From contig NZ_CP030048.1 of the NCBI RefSeq assembly GCF_015291665.1, positions 4,278,001-4,342,000 on the forward strand: DNA of 64,000 bases, in the 5' to 3' direction. Both the position numbers and the translations under genes were made by a program. How positions within the stretch are numbered: position 1 is the stretch's first letter; the number at the start of each line of letters is the position of its first letter. The DNA is from Bradyrhizobium sp. CCBAU 53338. Lineage in GTDB: Bacteria > Pseudomonadota > Alphaproteobacteria > Rhizobiales > Xanthobacteraceae. The notes under the pieces were generated by a model. The model was not told the DNA's origin, searched no databases, and saw nothing but the letters and a program-made list of their open reading frames with translations. Of this stretch, positions 53,268 to 62,446 are shown in pieces.

Positions 53268-53704
53268 CCCAGCCTGTCAGCATCATCATGATCGAGGACG
53301 ACGAAGGGCACGCCAGGCTGATCGAGCGCAACATCCGCCGCTCGGGCGTGAACAACGAAATCATCTCGTTCGCCAACGGGACCGATGCGATGAAGCATTT
53401 GTTCGGGCCTGACGGCAGCGGGCTCGTGCAGAAGGGCAACGCGCTCCTGATCCTGCTTGATCTCAACCTGCCCGACATGACCGGGATCGATATCCTCAGG
53501 CAGATCAAGGAAAACAAGTATCTCAAGGCCTCGCCCGTGGTGGTGCTGACCACGACCGACGACAGCCAGGAGATCAAGCGCTGCTACGAACTCGGCTGCA
53601 ACGTCTACATCACGAAACCCGTCAATTACGAGAACTTCGCCAATGCCATCCGGCAGCTCGGCCTGTTCTTCTCGGTCATCCAGGTCCCGCCCGCCGCCTC
53701 ATGA
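53264..53704 (+). CDS. Single-domain response regulator (Rcp1-like)
   Basis: A 146-residue receiver domain with no output domain. The acidic pair is in IEDDEGHARLIERNIRRSG, the phosphoacceptor is D66 in LLDLNLPDMTG, and the conserved Thr and Lys lie in VVLTTTDDSQE and YITKPVNYENF. It overlaps both neighbours by four bases. It resembles the stand-alone regulators paired with phytochrome-type kinases and probably works as a phosphate shuttle between the two kinases. Confidence 0.93.
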   Translation: MTQPVSIIMIEDDEGHARLIERNIRRSGVNNEIISFANGTDAMKHLFGPDGSGLVQKGNALLILLDLNLPDMTGIDILRQIKENKYLKASPVVVLTTTDDSQEIKRCYELGCNVYITKPVNYENFANAIRQLGLFFSVIQVPPAAS

Positions 53705-54807
53705 CCCAACAGCGCACGCCAACATTGCTCTACATCGATGACGACGGCGCACTGGCGCGCCTGGTCGACCGCGGCCTGACGCGGCGCGGCTACAAGGTCA
53801 TCCATGCCGCCAGCGGCGAGGAAGGCCTCGAGCGCATCCGTAAGGCAGGGACCGAGGGCGGCATCGATGTCGTGGCGCTCGACCAGTACATGCCGGGCCT
53901 CGACGGGCTCGACACGCTCGAGCAGATCATGGCGATCCCCGACGCCCCGCCGGTGGTGTTCGTCACGGCCTCGCAGGATTCCAGCATCGCCGTCACCGCG
54001 CTCAAGGCCGGTGCGGCCGATTATCTCGTCAAGGACGTCAAGGGCGACTTCATCCCGCTGCTGCACGTCGCAGCCGAAGGCGCGCTCCGCCAGGCCGAGT
54101 TGCAGCGGGCGCGCGAGGAAGCCGAGGCCGAGATCCATGCCTCGCGCGACCGCTACGCCGCGCTTGCGGCCGAGCGCGAGCTGCTGCTGCGCGAGGTCAA
54201 CCACCGCGTCGGCAATTCGCTGCAGATCATCGCTTCGCTGTTGCATCTTCAGGCGAGCTCCGCCGCGCAGGACGAGGTCAAGGCCGCGCTCACCAACGCG
54301 ATGGGCCGCGTCGCCGCCGTCGCCCAGGTGCACCGTCGCCTCTACACCTCGCAGGACCTCAAGAGCGTGGTGCTGAACCAGTATCTGGATTCCCTGCTCG
54401 AGGATCTCCGCCGCTCCGCCGAAGGCAACCGGATGTCGCGCCTGACGGTGAAGGCCGAGCCGATCGAGATCGACCCGGACCGCGCCGTCGCCGTCGGCAT
54501 CATCGTCAACGAGCTGGTGATGAACGCGGTGAAATACGCCTATCCCGATGGCGCCGGTCCCATTCACGTCGAGCTGACCTCGCAGGGCGAGGATCTCTTG
54601 CTGTCGATCACCGATGACGGCGTCGGCGACAACGTCAAGGCCGATCCGCGCTCCACCGGCATGGGCCAGCGCATCGTCGCCGCCATGGCCTCCAAGCTCG
54701 ATGCCACCGTCGAGCGCGATCCCAACCATTCCGGAACCCGCATCATGCTGCGGTTCCGCCGCACCCCCGCCGTAGCAGGCAAGGCGAACAGCGCCGCAGC
54801 AGGCTGA
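53701..54807 (+). CDS. REC-HisKA_2 hybrid histidine kinase
   Basis: A 368-residue soluble protein. An N-terminal receiver (D61 in VALDQYMPGLDG) is joined by a coiled coil to a HisKA_2 dimerisation domain with H168 in REVNHRVGNSLQIIASLLHLQ and an HATPase with NELVMNAVKYAYP. The HisKA_2/HWE kinases include those that feed the PhyR general stress response in alphaproteobacteria. Receiver-controlled kinase activity would make it the output of the relay. The partner regulator is not in the window. Confidence 0.93.
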   Translation: MTQQRTPTLLYIDDDGALARLVDRGLTRRGYKVIHAASGEEGLERIRKAGTEGGIDVVALDQYMPGLDGLDTLEQIMAIPDAPPVVFVTASQDSSIAVTALKAGAADYLVKDVKGDFIPLLHVAAEGALRQAELQRAREEAEAEIHASRDRYAALAAERELLLREVNHRVGNSLQIIASLLHLQASSAAQDEVKAALTNAMGRVAAVAQVHRRLYTSQDLKSVVLNQYLDSLLEDLRRSAEGNRMSRLTVKAEPIEIDPDRAVAVGIIVNELVMNAVKYAYPDGAGPIHVELTSQGEDLLLSITDDGVGDNVKADPRSTGMGQRIVAAMASKLDATVERDPNHSGTRIMLRFRRTPAVAGKANSAAAG

Positions 54808-54862
54808 TCACCGAGGATAGCCCCCATCGCACCGGCGCCGCGATCCTGCTATTGTTGCGCGC

Positions 54863-55543
54863 ATGACTTCGCGCGACTCCGCCTCGTCTGAAATCACGCC
54901 GGCCGTGCTCCTGCGCGCCTATGCGTGCGGCATCTTTCCGATGGCCGAAAGCGCGGACGACCCGACCCTGTTCTGGGTCGAGCCGGAAATGCGCGGCGTG
55001 ATTCCGCTCGACGGCTTTCGCGTCGCCTCGCGCCTTGCACGCACCGTGCGCTCGGATGTGTTTCGCGTCACCGTCAACACCGCGTTCAAGGCGACCATCG
55101 CGGGCTGCGCCGCGCCGCAGGCCGGGCGCGAGGACACCTGGATCAACAAGCGCATCCGCGATCTCTACGGCGGCCTCTTCGAGCTCGGCCATTGCCACAG
55201 CGTCGAGGCCTGGCAGGGCGACGACCTCGTCGGCGGCCTCTATGGCGTGAGCCTGGGGCGGGCCTTCTTCGGCGAGAGCATGTTTCACACTGCACGCGAT
55301 GCCTCCAAGGTCGCGCTGGTGCATCTGGTCGCGCGTCTCATCCATGGCGGCTTCGAGCTGCTCGACACGCAATACGTCACCGAGCATCTGAAGAGTTTCG
55401 GCGCGGCCGAGATCTCGCGGCGGCGCTATACCGCGCTGCTGGACAAAGCGCTCGCCGGCGAGCCCGGCGATTTCCTGCGGCTGTCGCGCGGCGACGCCGT
55501 CCCAGGGGCGCGCGCGCTCGAGATCATCGCCTCGCGACAATAA
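54863..55543 (+). CDS. aat: Leucyl/phenylalanyl-tRNA--protein transferase
   Basis: A 226-residue enzyme that adds Leu or Phe to proteins with N-terminal Arg or Lys, marking them for ClpS/ClpAP. It has [46 protein letters not shown] and [14 protein letters not shown]. Length is normal. In related genomes aat follows accC directly; here the three-gene phosphorelay lies between them. Confidence 0.95.
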   Translation: MTSRDSASSEITPAVLLRAYACGIFPMAESADDPTLFWVEPEMRGVIPLDGFRVASRLARTVRSDVFRVTVNTAFKATIAGCAAPQAGREDTWINKRIRDLYGGLFELGHCHSVEAWQGDDLVGGLYGVSLGRAFFGESMFHTARDASKVALVHLVARLIHGGFELLDTQYVTEHLKSFGAAEISRRRYTALLDKALAGEPGDFLRLSRGDAVPGARALEIIASRQ

Positions 55544-55606
55544 ATCGGATTTGCCGGCTGCCGAATTCGGGAGATTTAGCCTGCGCCCAAAGCCCGGGGA
55601 TCTGGC

Positions 55607-56626
55607 CTAGCGCCCAAAACCCGGAATACCGAACAGGCCCGGCCGCTGCTCCGGCGGCGGAGGTGGCGGGGGCGCCGGCTGCGGCGGCAGAGGCTGCGGC
55701 GGACGCTGCTGCACAGCCTGCTTGGGCGCAGCCCTCTTCTGCGCTGGAGGCGGCGGGGGCGCAGCCGGCTTGGTCGCGGGATCGGGTGCCGCGGTCGCAA
55801 TGGTCTGCTGCGGCTCTTTGCAGTCGGTCAGCCAGATATCGTAGATCGGATGCTCGACGCCGTGCAGGCCGGGGCTCGCGGCGAACATCCAGCCGGAAAA
55901 GATCCGCTTCACCTCACCCTGCAAGGTGATCTCGTCGACCTCGACGAAGGCGTCGGTGTTGGCGGCTTCGGTGGCGGGCCGCGTGTAGCACGCATCGGTC
56001 TTCACGCGCAGCGCGCCGAACTGCACGGTCTCGCCGATTTCCTCGTCGAAATTGATGATGCGCCCGGTGATCTTGTCGAGGCCCGAGAAGGTCGCCTTCT
56101 TGTTCACGATCTTCTGGGCCGGCGGCTCGGTCACGACCTCGTCGCCCGGCTGGAGGCTGGCCGGGGCCTGCGGCACGGCACCCTGTTGCGTCCCGCCCTT
56201 TTGCTGGGGCTGGCGCTGGCCGGGAACAGCTCCCGGCGGTGCAATCGCGACGGGCGCCTGGTTCTGCGGCGCGACGGTGGTACCCGGCGGGGGGGCCAGC
56301 GGCTGGCTCTCGACCGGTCCCGGCATCGCATTGCCTTGCCGGCCCGGCGGCGGCATCGGGCGCGACGGCAGCACGCGACCCTGCGGCGGCAGCTCGGGCA
56401 CCTCTTCGTCGTCGTCGGGGGTCGGCTGCGGCATCGGCTGACCGCCACGGGGGATGCTGCCCGGCGGCCGGAGCGGCGGCGGATCGGAGAAGATCGTGCC
56501 GATCTGCGCCTGCGCAGGCGTTGCAACCGTCAGCGCGGTGGCAGCCAGCAGCGCCGCAAGGCCCGTCAGGGTAAAGGTTTTCAACATCTCGCGCGGCTTC
56601 AACAGCGAATCGGGCTTGTTGGACAT
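55607..56626 (-). CDS. DUF2155 domain exported protein
   Basis: A 339-residue protein with a signal peptide ending near TPAQA, long Pro/Gln-rich stretches, and a DUF2155 domain (about 175-275) with FSGLDKITGRIINFDEEIGETVQFGALRV and IFSGWMFAASPGLHGVEHPIYDIW. Function is unknown. The frame is open further upstream, but ATG 56626 gives the family-like start; ATG 56587 is an alternative. In other alphaproteobacteria it is commonly next to aat and NDUFA12. Confidence 0.88.
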   Translation of the reverse strand: MSNKPDSLLKPREMLKTFTLTGLAALLAATALTVATPAQAQIGTIFSDPPPLRPPGSIPRGGQPMPQPTPDDDEEVPELPPQGRVLPSRPMPPPGRQGNAMPGPVESQPLAPPPGTTVAPQNQAPVAIAPPGAVPGQRQPQQKGGTQQGAVPQAPASLQPGDEVVTEPPAQKIVNKKATFSGLDKITGRIINFDEEIGETVQFGALRVKTDACYTRPATEAANTDAFVEVDEITLQGEVKRIFSGWMFAASPGLHGVEHPIYDIWLTDCKEPQQTIATAAPDPATKPAAPPPPPAQKRAAPKQAVQQRPPQPLPPQPAPPPPPPPEQRPGLFGIPGFGR

Positions 56627-56831
56627 TCTACAGGGGATACGGCCGCTCGCAGGCCATCCGGTTAACACGCCGAATACGGCGGGGAAAGGGCGGCATCCCT
56701 GCCCTGCCCACTGCCGGCGTGACAGACCGGCACCCTGATGGGATAGTTGGGGGCCTCTCCCCGGGGCCGACGCGGGCATCGCCCCCGAAAATGACGTCCA
56801 ACGATAACCAGAACCTCTGGGGTACCTGCCC

Positions 56832-57779
56832 ATGCCCGTCGTGCTCGATCCCGATGCCGCTGCCGTCTACAAGGCGTTCCAGGAGGCCGGCCGCCCTGCC
56901 TATGAGACACTGACCGCGGCCGAGGCGCGCGCCTATTACCTGCAGGCGCGCTTTGCCACCAACCCCGAACCGCCCGAACTGGCCCGCGTCGCCTCGCTGT
57001 CGATCCCGGCGCCGCACGGAGCGATCCCCGCGCGCATCTACGTGCCGAAGCAGCCGCGCCGCGAGGACGGGCTGGCGCCCGCGCTGGTGTTCTTTCATGG
57101 CGGCGGCTGGGTGATCGGCGATCTCGACAGCCACGACGTGGTCTGCCGGCAGCTCGCGATCGAGGGCGCGCTGATCGTGATCGCCATCGACTACCGCCTC
57201 GCGCCCGAGCACAAATTTCCCGCCGCGACCGATGACGCGATCGCCGCGACGAAATGGATCGCCGCACATGCGCGCGAACTCGGCGTCGATGCCGCAAGGC
57301 TCTCGGTCGGCGGCGACAGCGCAGGCGGCAATCTCGCCGCCGTGGTCGCGCTCGCCGCGCGTGACGGTGATAGCCCCGAGATTGCGGGCCAGGTGCTGAT
57401 CTATCCGGCCGTCGATTTCGCCATGACGCATGGCTCGCACAGCGAGCCCGAGACCAGCGTGCTGCTGACGCACGGTGTGATCCGCTGGTTCCGCGACCAC
57501 TATCTCAACGGCGCGGCCGACACCCACGATTGGCGCGCCTCGCCCGCGCGCGCCGAAAACCTTGCCGGCCTGCCGCCGGCGTACGTGCTGACCGCCGGCG
57601 CCGATCCCTTGCGCGACGAAGGCAGCGAATATGCCGCGCGCCTGAAGCAGGCCGGTGTGCCGGTCACTTACAAGCACTTCCCCGGCCAGTTCCACGGCTT
57701 CTTCACCATGGGCAAATTGCTGCAACAGGCCAACGTCGCGGTGAGCGAGATCGGCGCCTGGCTCAAGGCCGTGGGCTGA
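56832..57779 (+). CDS. Alpha/beta hydrolase of the hormone-sensitive lipase family
   Basis: A 315-residue esterase. The oxyanion-hole motif is FFHGGGWVIGDLDSHD, the nucleophile S163 is in GGDSAGGNLAA, the acid is in AGADPLRDEG, and the His is in FPGQFHGFF. It hydrolyses short acyl esters in the cytoplasm; the substrate is unknown. It lies 16 bases before the BASS-type carrier, so the two are likely one operon. Confidence 0.94.
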   Translation: MPVVLDPDAAAVYKAFQEAGRPAYETLTAAEARAYYLQARFATNPEPPELARVASLSIPAPHGAIPARIYVPKQPRREDGLAPALVFFHGGGWVIGDLDSHDVVCRQLAIEGALIVIAIDYRLAPEHKFPAATDDAIAATKWIAAHARELGVDAARLSVGGDSAGGNLAAVVALAARDGDSPEIAGQVLIYPAVDFAMTHGSHSEPETSVLLTHGVIRWFRDHYLNGAADTHDWRASPARAENLAGLPPAYVLTAGADPLRDEGSEYAARLKQAGVPVTYKHFPGQFHGFFTMGKLLQQANVAVSEIGAWLKAVG

Positions 57780-57795
57780 CAACGCCCTCAACCCG

Positions 57796-58806
57796 ATGTC
57801 GTCCGCAATTCGCACCGTCTTCTCCCTTCCGCTGCGCGGCCTGGCCTGGCTCGGCAGCCAGGGCACGCGCGCGGTCGCGGCGGTCGTGTTCATCGCGGCG
57901 GCCGTGCCGCCGCTCGGCGCGCTGCTGCGGCCCTACGTCACCGAGGCGATCCTCGTTCTGCTCTGCATCTCCTTCATGCGGGTCGATCTCGTGGCGCTGT
58001 ACGGCCATCTGCGCCGGCCGGCACTGGCGGCATCAGCCACGGCCTGGACCACGATCGGCGTGCCCGTCATCGTTGGACTCGTCACGCATGCGACCGGGCT
58101 CACCGATCGCGCCCCCGGCCTGTCGCTCGCGCTGATGCTCCAGAGCATGGCCTCGCCGATGATGGCCTCTCCGGCGCTCGCAGCGCTCATGGGGCTCGAC
58201 GCGACGCTGGTGCTGGTCACGCTGGTGACCGCGACCGCGATCGTGCCGTTCACCGCCTCGGTGTTCGCAAGCCTGTTCCTCGGCGGCATGCTCAGCATCT
58301 CGCCGCTTATGCTCGGCCTGAAACTGCTCGGCATCCTCGCAGCATCGCTGCTGGCCGCGACATTCATACGCTGGCTGTTCGGCGCGGACGCCATCCAGCG
58401 CCACAAGCAGCCGATCGACGGCTTCAACATCATCATCCTGCTGATCTTCGCATCCGCGATCATGGGCGACGTCGTGAGCGATCTGGTGGCGCGGCCGGTC
58501 TTCACCATCAGCCTCGCAGCCCTGTCCTTCGCGCTCTATTTCACGCTGCTCGCCGTCACGACCTTTCTGTTCCGCCGCATCGGCTACGAGCGCGCGCTGG
58601 CACTCGGGCTGATGGTGTCACAGCGCAATCTCGGCCTGATGCTGGCGGCGACAGCCGGTGCGCTGCCGGCCACGACCTGGCTCTATTTCGCCATGACGCA
58701 GTTTCCGATTCATCTTTCACCCTACATGCTGATGCCGATCGCGCGGCGGCTGACGGCGCGGGCGGATATCTCAGGCACTGCGGCTTCGACCGACGCATCG
58801 GCTTGA
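57796..58806 (+). CDS. Bile acid:sodium symporter (BASS) family-like membrane protein
   Basis: A 336-residue protein with about 9-10 hydrophobic segments. MLQSMASPMMASPALAALMGLD and the late LMVSQRNLGLMLAATAG fit the SBF/BASS family with its crossed-helix motif. The family imports organic anions with sodium. It follows the esterase by 16 bases; a joint pathway for an ester-type compound is possible. Confidence 0.8.
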   Translation: MSSAIRTVFSLPLRGLAWLGSQGTRAVAAVVFIAAAVPPLGALLRPYVTEAILVLLCISFMRVDLVALYGHLRRPALAASATAWTTIGVPVIVGLVTHATGLTDRAPGLSLALMLQSMASPMMASPALAALMGLDATLVLVTLVTATAIVPFTASVFASLFLGGMLSISPLMLGLKLLGILAASLLAATFIRWLFGADAIQRHKQPIDGFNIIILLIFASAIMGDVVSDLVARPVFTISLAALSFALYFTLLAVTTFLFRRIGYERALALGLMVSQRNLGLMLAATAGALPATTWLYFAMTQFPIHLSPYMLMPIARRLTARADISGTAASTDASA

Positions 58807-58928
58807 GTGCCACGAGACTCGGGAGCGCCGGCACGAGACGCGGATCGCTGCTGCTTGCGCTGGATCAATTCGCCTTTTCATCAGCCTGTTAATCAGCTCA
58901 GACTTTATGATTTAATGGAGGTATTAAA

Positions 58929-59297
58929 ATGCTTTTTCGCATTGCATTCCTTCTTGGCGCAGCCGTCTTGGGCTTCATGCCGCTGTCGGCGCAGGCCGCC
59001 TCGGAGTGTCCGGTTGTCGGCACGATGTCGAGCTGGGGCGTCAACTCGACCGGTTACTTCAACGTCTCCTCCGGCGGTACGTGTCTATTTCCCGTGAAGC
59101 TGGACGGAGTGATTGCAGGCTCGACCGTTTCTCAAAAGCCCGCGCACGGGACTCTCAAGAAGGTGAATGCGTCGACCTACACGTACACTGCCAAGGCGGG
59201 TTACAAGGGCAACGACGCCTTTGCCGTGAGCTTCACTGGAAAAGGTCCATCCGGTTCTGGAACATCGGTGATTACGCTCAACGCGACAATTCAGTGA
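58929..59297 (+). CDS. Small secreted Ig-like protein
   Basis: A 122-residue protein. The signal peptide ends near AQA before ASECPVVG. The mature part has two cysteines and a C-terminal block VSQKPAHGTLKKVNASTYTYTAKAGYKGNDAF, which resembles bacterial Ig-like (cadherin-like) domains. GGAGG lies eight bases before the ATG. Unusually AT-rich DNA precedes it (TTTATGATTTAATGGAGG). Function is unknown. Confidence 0.8.
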   Translation: MLFRIAFLLGAAVLGFMPLSAQAASECPVVGTMSSWGVNSTGYFNVSSGGTCLFPVKLDGVIAGSTVSQKPAHGTLKKVNASTYTYTAKAGYKGNDAFAVSFTGKGPSGSGTSVITLNATIQ

Positions 59298-59462
59298 GCC
59301 GAAGCCCCTGCGGCATCCGCCGATGCAGATGATGTGGGGAGCGCGCTGCTCCCTGCATCCCGCCCGAACGCCGGCTCCACCTGTCGCTAGACAAAATTGC
59401 ACGGCGATTGACGGCGCACAGTGACGACGCGCCGACCGCAGGACGCACGAGCTAGGGCGATC

Positions 59463-60257
59463 TCACATCGGCACGCCCGCAGGTTTCGACGCCCTGAAGA
59501 TATACCGATTGGTGCTGAAGAAATATTGTCCCGCCCCGGCCAGGCGCTCGAACTCGCTATGCCACGCGTTCAGGTCATCGACCGAAACGTCGTTCGTACG
59601 GCCGACGAAATCCCGGATTCCCCGGGCCAGTCCCTTGCTGTAGCTGTCGTCGTCGTACTGCAAATTCAGGATCGGAAAGATGGATGCCCCATCCAGATGA
59701 AAACCTGAATTGATCAGCCTGGAGGCCATCGATCTGGGAAGACGCGGATGCGCACAATGCGCTTCCCACGATGTCATCACCGAGGCCATGCGCGCCCGGT
59801 CGTCAGAATGCCACACCACTGCGTCCCAATCCGTTGCGACAAAAACCGTTCGGCCGCCCGGCTTCAGAACGCGGAACGCCTCCCTGAGAACGCGGTCGAC
59901 ATCAGGGACGTACTCGGCGACCTGCGTGCACACGACCGCGTCGAACGATGCGTCAGGCTGGCCCAATTCCGTCGCGTCCCCGATGGCATAGGAAATCCAT
60001 TCCGAGGCCTTCTGCCGGTTGCAGACGGCGATCAGGTCGGTCGACACATCGATACCGACGACAGCGCCGTCCGGCCCGACGAGCTGCGCCATGCTTTCAC
60101 AGAGATAACCCGGGCCGCATCCGATATCGAGAACACGTTCGACCGCCGATAGGCCAAGCTGCCGGATCGTCTCCGCCCGCTGGGCCTTTACGTCACTCGT
60201 CAGATAAATTCTTTGAAGCCGCTTCGCGTTCTCGTCGCTGTATTCCATCCCGCTCAT
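59463..60257 (-). CDS. Class I SAM-dependent methyltransferase
   Basis: A 264-residue enzyme. Motif I is VLDIGCGPGYLCESM (about 42-56), the acidic residue ending strand 2 is in VVGIDVSTDLI, and motif III is in FRVLKPGGRTVFVATDWD. The fold is that of UbiE/Methyltransf_11. It transfers a methyl group from S-adenosylmethionine; the acceptor is unknown. AGGAGG upstream supports the start. It follows the GlxA-type regulator gene by 35 bases on the same strand. Confidence 0.92.
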   Translation of the reverse strand: MSGMEYSDENAKRLQRIYLTSDVKAQRAETIRQLGLSAVERVLDIGCGPGYLCESMAQLVGPDGAVVGIDVSTDLIAVCNRQKASEWISYAIGDATELGQPDASFDAVVCTQVAEYVPDVDRVLREAFRVLKPGGRTVFVATDWDAVVWHSDDRARMASVMTSWEAHCAHPRLPRSMASRLINSGFHLDGASIFPILNLQYDDDSYSKGLARGIRDFVGRTNDVSVDDLNAWHSEFERLAGAGQYFFSTNRYIFRASKPAGVPM

Positions 60258-60292
60258 CGTCGCCTCCTCGTTCGAGTGGCACGTAAGAATCC

Positions 60293-61237
60293 CTACCCTG
60301 CCCTTGCCGCCCTCCGCAGCGCCTGCGGCGGCTGGCCGAAGGCGCGGATGAAGGCGCGGCGCATTCTTTCAGGATCGCCGAAGCCGGTCGCCTCCGCGAC
60401 GAGCTCGATGGCCTCGCGCGAGGACTGCACGCGCTCGCGCGCGACCTCGATCCGCAGGCGCTCGATCGCTTTCGACGGCGTGGTGCCGGTCTCCGCGGCA
60501 AAGGCGCGGGCGAAATGCCGCGCGCTCATGCCGGCGCGATCGGCGAGGTTTTCCACCGTCAGCGGCGCATCGAGATTTTCGCGCGCCCAGGACAGCAGCG
60601 CGCCGAAGCGGCCGTTCGGTGTCTTCAATTCCAGCAGCGACGAGAACTGCGACTGGCCGCCGCTGCGGCGATGATAGAGCACGAGCTGGCGGGCGGTCGC
60701 CTGCGCGATCTCCTCGCCATGGTCCTCGGTGACCATCGCGAGCGCGAGATCGATGCCGGCGCTGATGCCCGCCGAGGTCCAGACATGGCCGTCGCGGGTG
60801 AAGATCTGGTCCGGCTCGAACTTGACCTTGGGATAGCGCGCGACGAAATCGCGCGTACGGCCCCAATGCGTGGTGGCGCGGCGGCCGTCGAGCAGGCCGG
60901 CCTCCGCGAGCACGTAGGCGCCCGAGCAGACGCTGGCGATCCGCACGCCGCGCCGGGCCAGCCGCTGCACGAAGGCGAGCGTGGCCGGACACCGCGCCGC
61001 GGCCTCGACGCCCGAACCGCCCGCCACGACCAGCGTCGTCACCGTGTTCGCCGATCTGAAATCGCGAGCCATCATCTCGACGCCGGAGGACGAGCGCACC
61101 GCGCCGGCGTTCAGCGCCAGCACCCGCAGCGCAAGCGGCTTGCCGCCGGCACGCGCCGCGATCTCGAATACCGAGATCGGGCCCGCCGCATCGAGCAACT
61201 GGAAATCCGGGAAGATCAGGATGCCGATCATGGTCAT
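60293..61237 (-). CDS. GlxA family AraC-type transcriptional regulator
   Basis: A 314-residue regulator. The N-terminal DJ-1/PfpI-like domain (about 1-185) has SVCSGAYVLAEAGLLDGRRATTHW, and the C-terminal AraC HTH pair (about 215-310) has LTVENLADRAGMSARHFARAF and PSKAIERLRIEVARERV. The frame is open upstream, but the domain begins at ATG 61237 or 61231. It is divergent from the isonitrile-hydratase-like gene across a palindrome, so it likely controls that gene. Confidence 0.92.
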   Translation of the reverse strand: MTMIGILIFPDFQLLDAAGPISVFEIAARAGGKPLALRVLALNAGAVRSSSGVEMMARDFRSANTVTTLVVAGGSGVEAAARCPATLAFVQRLARRGVRIASVCSGAYVLAEAGLLDGRRATTHWGRTRDFVARYPKVKFEPDQIFTRDGHVWTSAGISAGIDLALAMVTEDHGEEIAQATARQLVLYHRRSGGQSQFSSLLELKTPNGRFGALLSWARENLDAPLTVENLADRAGMSARHFARAFAAETGTTPSKAIERLRIEVARERVQSSREAIELVAEATGFGDPERMRRAFIRAFGQPPQALRRAARAG

Positions 61238-61272
61238 GTCCGAAAGTGAGGGAATTACGCCATTTTGGACAG

Positions 61273-61289
61273 GATGGCACCATGCCATC
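61273..61289. promoter_or_regulatory. Palindrome between GlxA-type regulator and inhA-like gene
   Basis: GATGGCA (61273-61279), spacer CCA, TGCCATC (61283-61289): a perfect 7-base inverted repeat, 34 bases before the inhA-like ATG. Candidate operator. Confidence 0.45.
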
Positions 61290-61322
61290 TTGCGCCCGTC
61301 AAGCATTTCATCGGAGGCTTTC

Positions 61323-62009
61323 ATGTCGGCACCGCTGCAGATCGGACTTTTGGTGTTTCCGCGCGTCACCCAGCTCGACTTCACCGGTCCCCTCCAGGTG
61401 TTTGCCAACGTCCCCGGTGCGAAGCTGCATCTGGTCTGGAAGCGCATTGAGCCGGTTCCGAGCGATTCCGTGCTCACGCTGACGCCGACCACGACGTTTG
61501 CCGACTGCCCGCAGCTCGACGTGATCTGCGTGCCCGGCGGCGGCGGCACCGACGACCTGCTCGACGACGAGGAGGTGCTCGACTTCCTGCGCCGGCAGGC
61601 CGAGGGCGCAAAATACGTGACATCGGTTTGCACGGGATCGCTGGCGCTCGGCGCCGCGGGGTTGCTGAAGGGCTATCGCGCCGCCACCCATTGGAGTGCG
61701 ATGGAGATGCTCAACCAGTTCGGCGCGACGCCGACCAAGACGCGCGTCTGCGTCGACCGCAACCGCGTCACCGGCGGCGGCGTCACCGCGGGGATCGATT
61801 TCGCGCTGACGCTGGTCTCGATCCTGCGCGACCGCACGACGGCGGAAGCGATCCAGCTTCAGCTCGAATACAATCCGGCGCCGCCATTCAATTCAGGCTC
61901 GCCAGAGACTGCGCCTGCGGAGGTGCTCGCCTTGCTGAAGGAGCGTGGCGCGCCAAGGCAGGCCCGCCGCCTCGAAGCCGTCGCGCGAGCGTCGGCACGG
62001 ATGAAGTAG
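61323..62009 (+). CDS. inhA: DJ-1/PfpI family protein, isonitrile hydratase-like
   Basis: A 228-residue enzyme. It matches by eye, along most of its length, the isonitrile hydratase of Pseudomonas putida, which turns isocyanides into N-substituted formamides. The catalytic cysteine corresponds to C103 in VTSVCTGSLALGAAGLL, and the conserved aspartate to D19 in TQLDFTGP. ICVPGGGGTDDL and the C-terminal QLQLEYNPAPPFNSGSP also match. The frame is open upstream, but this start matches the family length. Substrate specificity is inferred. Confidence 0.85.
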   Translation: MSAPLQIGLLVFPRVTQLDFTGPLQVFANVPGAKLHLVWKRIEPVPSDSVLTLTPTTTFADCPQLDVICVPGGGGTDDLLDDEEVLDFLRRQAEGAKYVTSVCTGSLALGAAGLLKGYRAATHWSAMEMLNQFGATPTKTRVCVDRNRVTGGGVTAGIDFALTLVSILRDRTTAEAIQLQLEYNPAPPFNSGSPETAPAEVLALLKERGAPRQARRLEAVARASARMK

Positions 62010-62356
62010 TTTCAGCTCTCGTGTCCCCCCAACAGAAAAAGGCCGCTCGGTTTCCCAAGCGGCCCTTCCTGTCTCACGGCGGCGCACATTCTCATCGGGC
62101 GATTTCGGAACTCCAGACCGGGGGCCTATCTCCCGATCGAGTCCTTCCTCGGCGGCCGCTGCATCTCGGGACAGTCGCGAACTGTTGCCCGAACCGAACG
62201 CGATGGTCTCGCATCTCCGTAAGATGGGTTCATTGAGCCGCATCGCTCGTGCGGACGCAATGGGCACGCGGAAGGCGTCCCCGCTGATCCCGTTGTCCAC
62301 AGCAAGATCGTCAGGATGCGTCTGCATCCAATCCGATGATGGAAGAGCGGTGGCCC
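62010..62356. other. Intergenic region before the IS element
   Basis: About 350 bases with no convincing gene. A hairpin GGCCGCT (62041-62047) and AGCGGCC (62058-62064) follows the inhA-like gene after an A-run and may act as its terminator, though no T-run follows. Open frames here run across the IS boundary and are not credible. Confidence 0.5.
62041..62064 (+). terminator. Possible terminator after inhA-like gene
   Basis: A 7-base stem GGCCGCT/AGCGGCC with extra G-C pairs in the loop, preceded by AAAAA. The downstream side is CTTCC rather than a T-run, so this is weak. Confidence 0.35.
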
Positions 62357-62358
62357 TA

Positions 62359-62384
62359 GAGCATGTTGTTTTTGACTGGAATCG
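62359..62384 (+). repeat. Left terminal inverted repeat of IS630 element
   Basis: Starts GAGCATGTTGTTTTT directly after the TA target dinucleotide at 62357-62358. Confidence 0.85.
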
Positions 62385-62446
62385 GGATTCCCACAGGGAG
62401 CGATTTCTGATTCAACCTCCATGCTGGAGGGCGGAGGCCAGCATGG

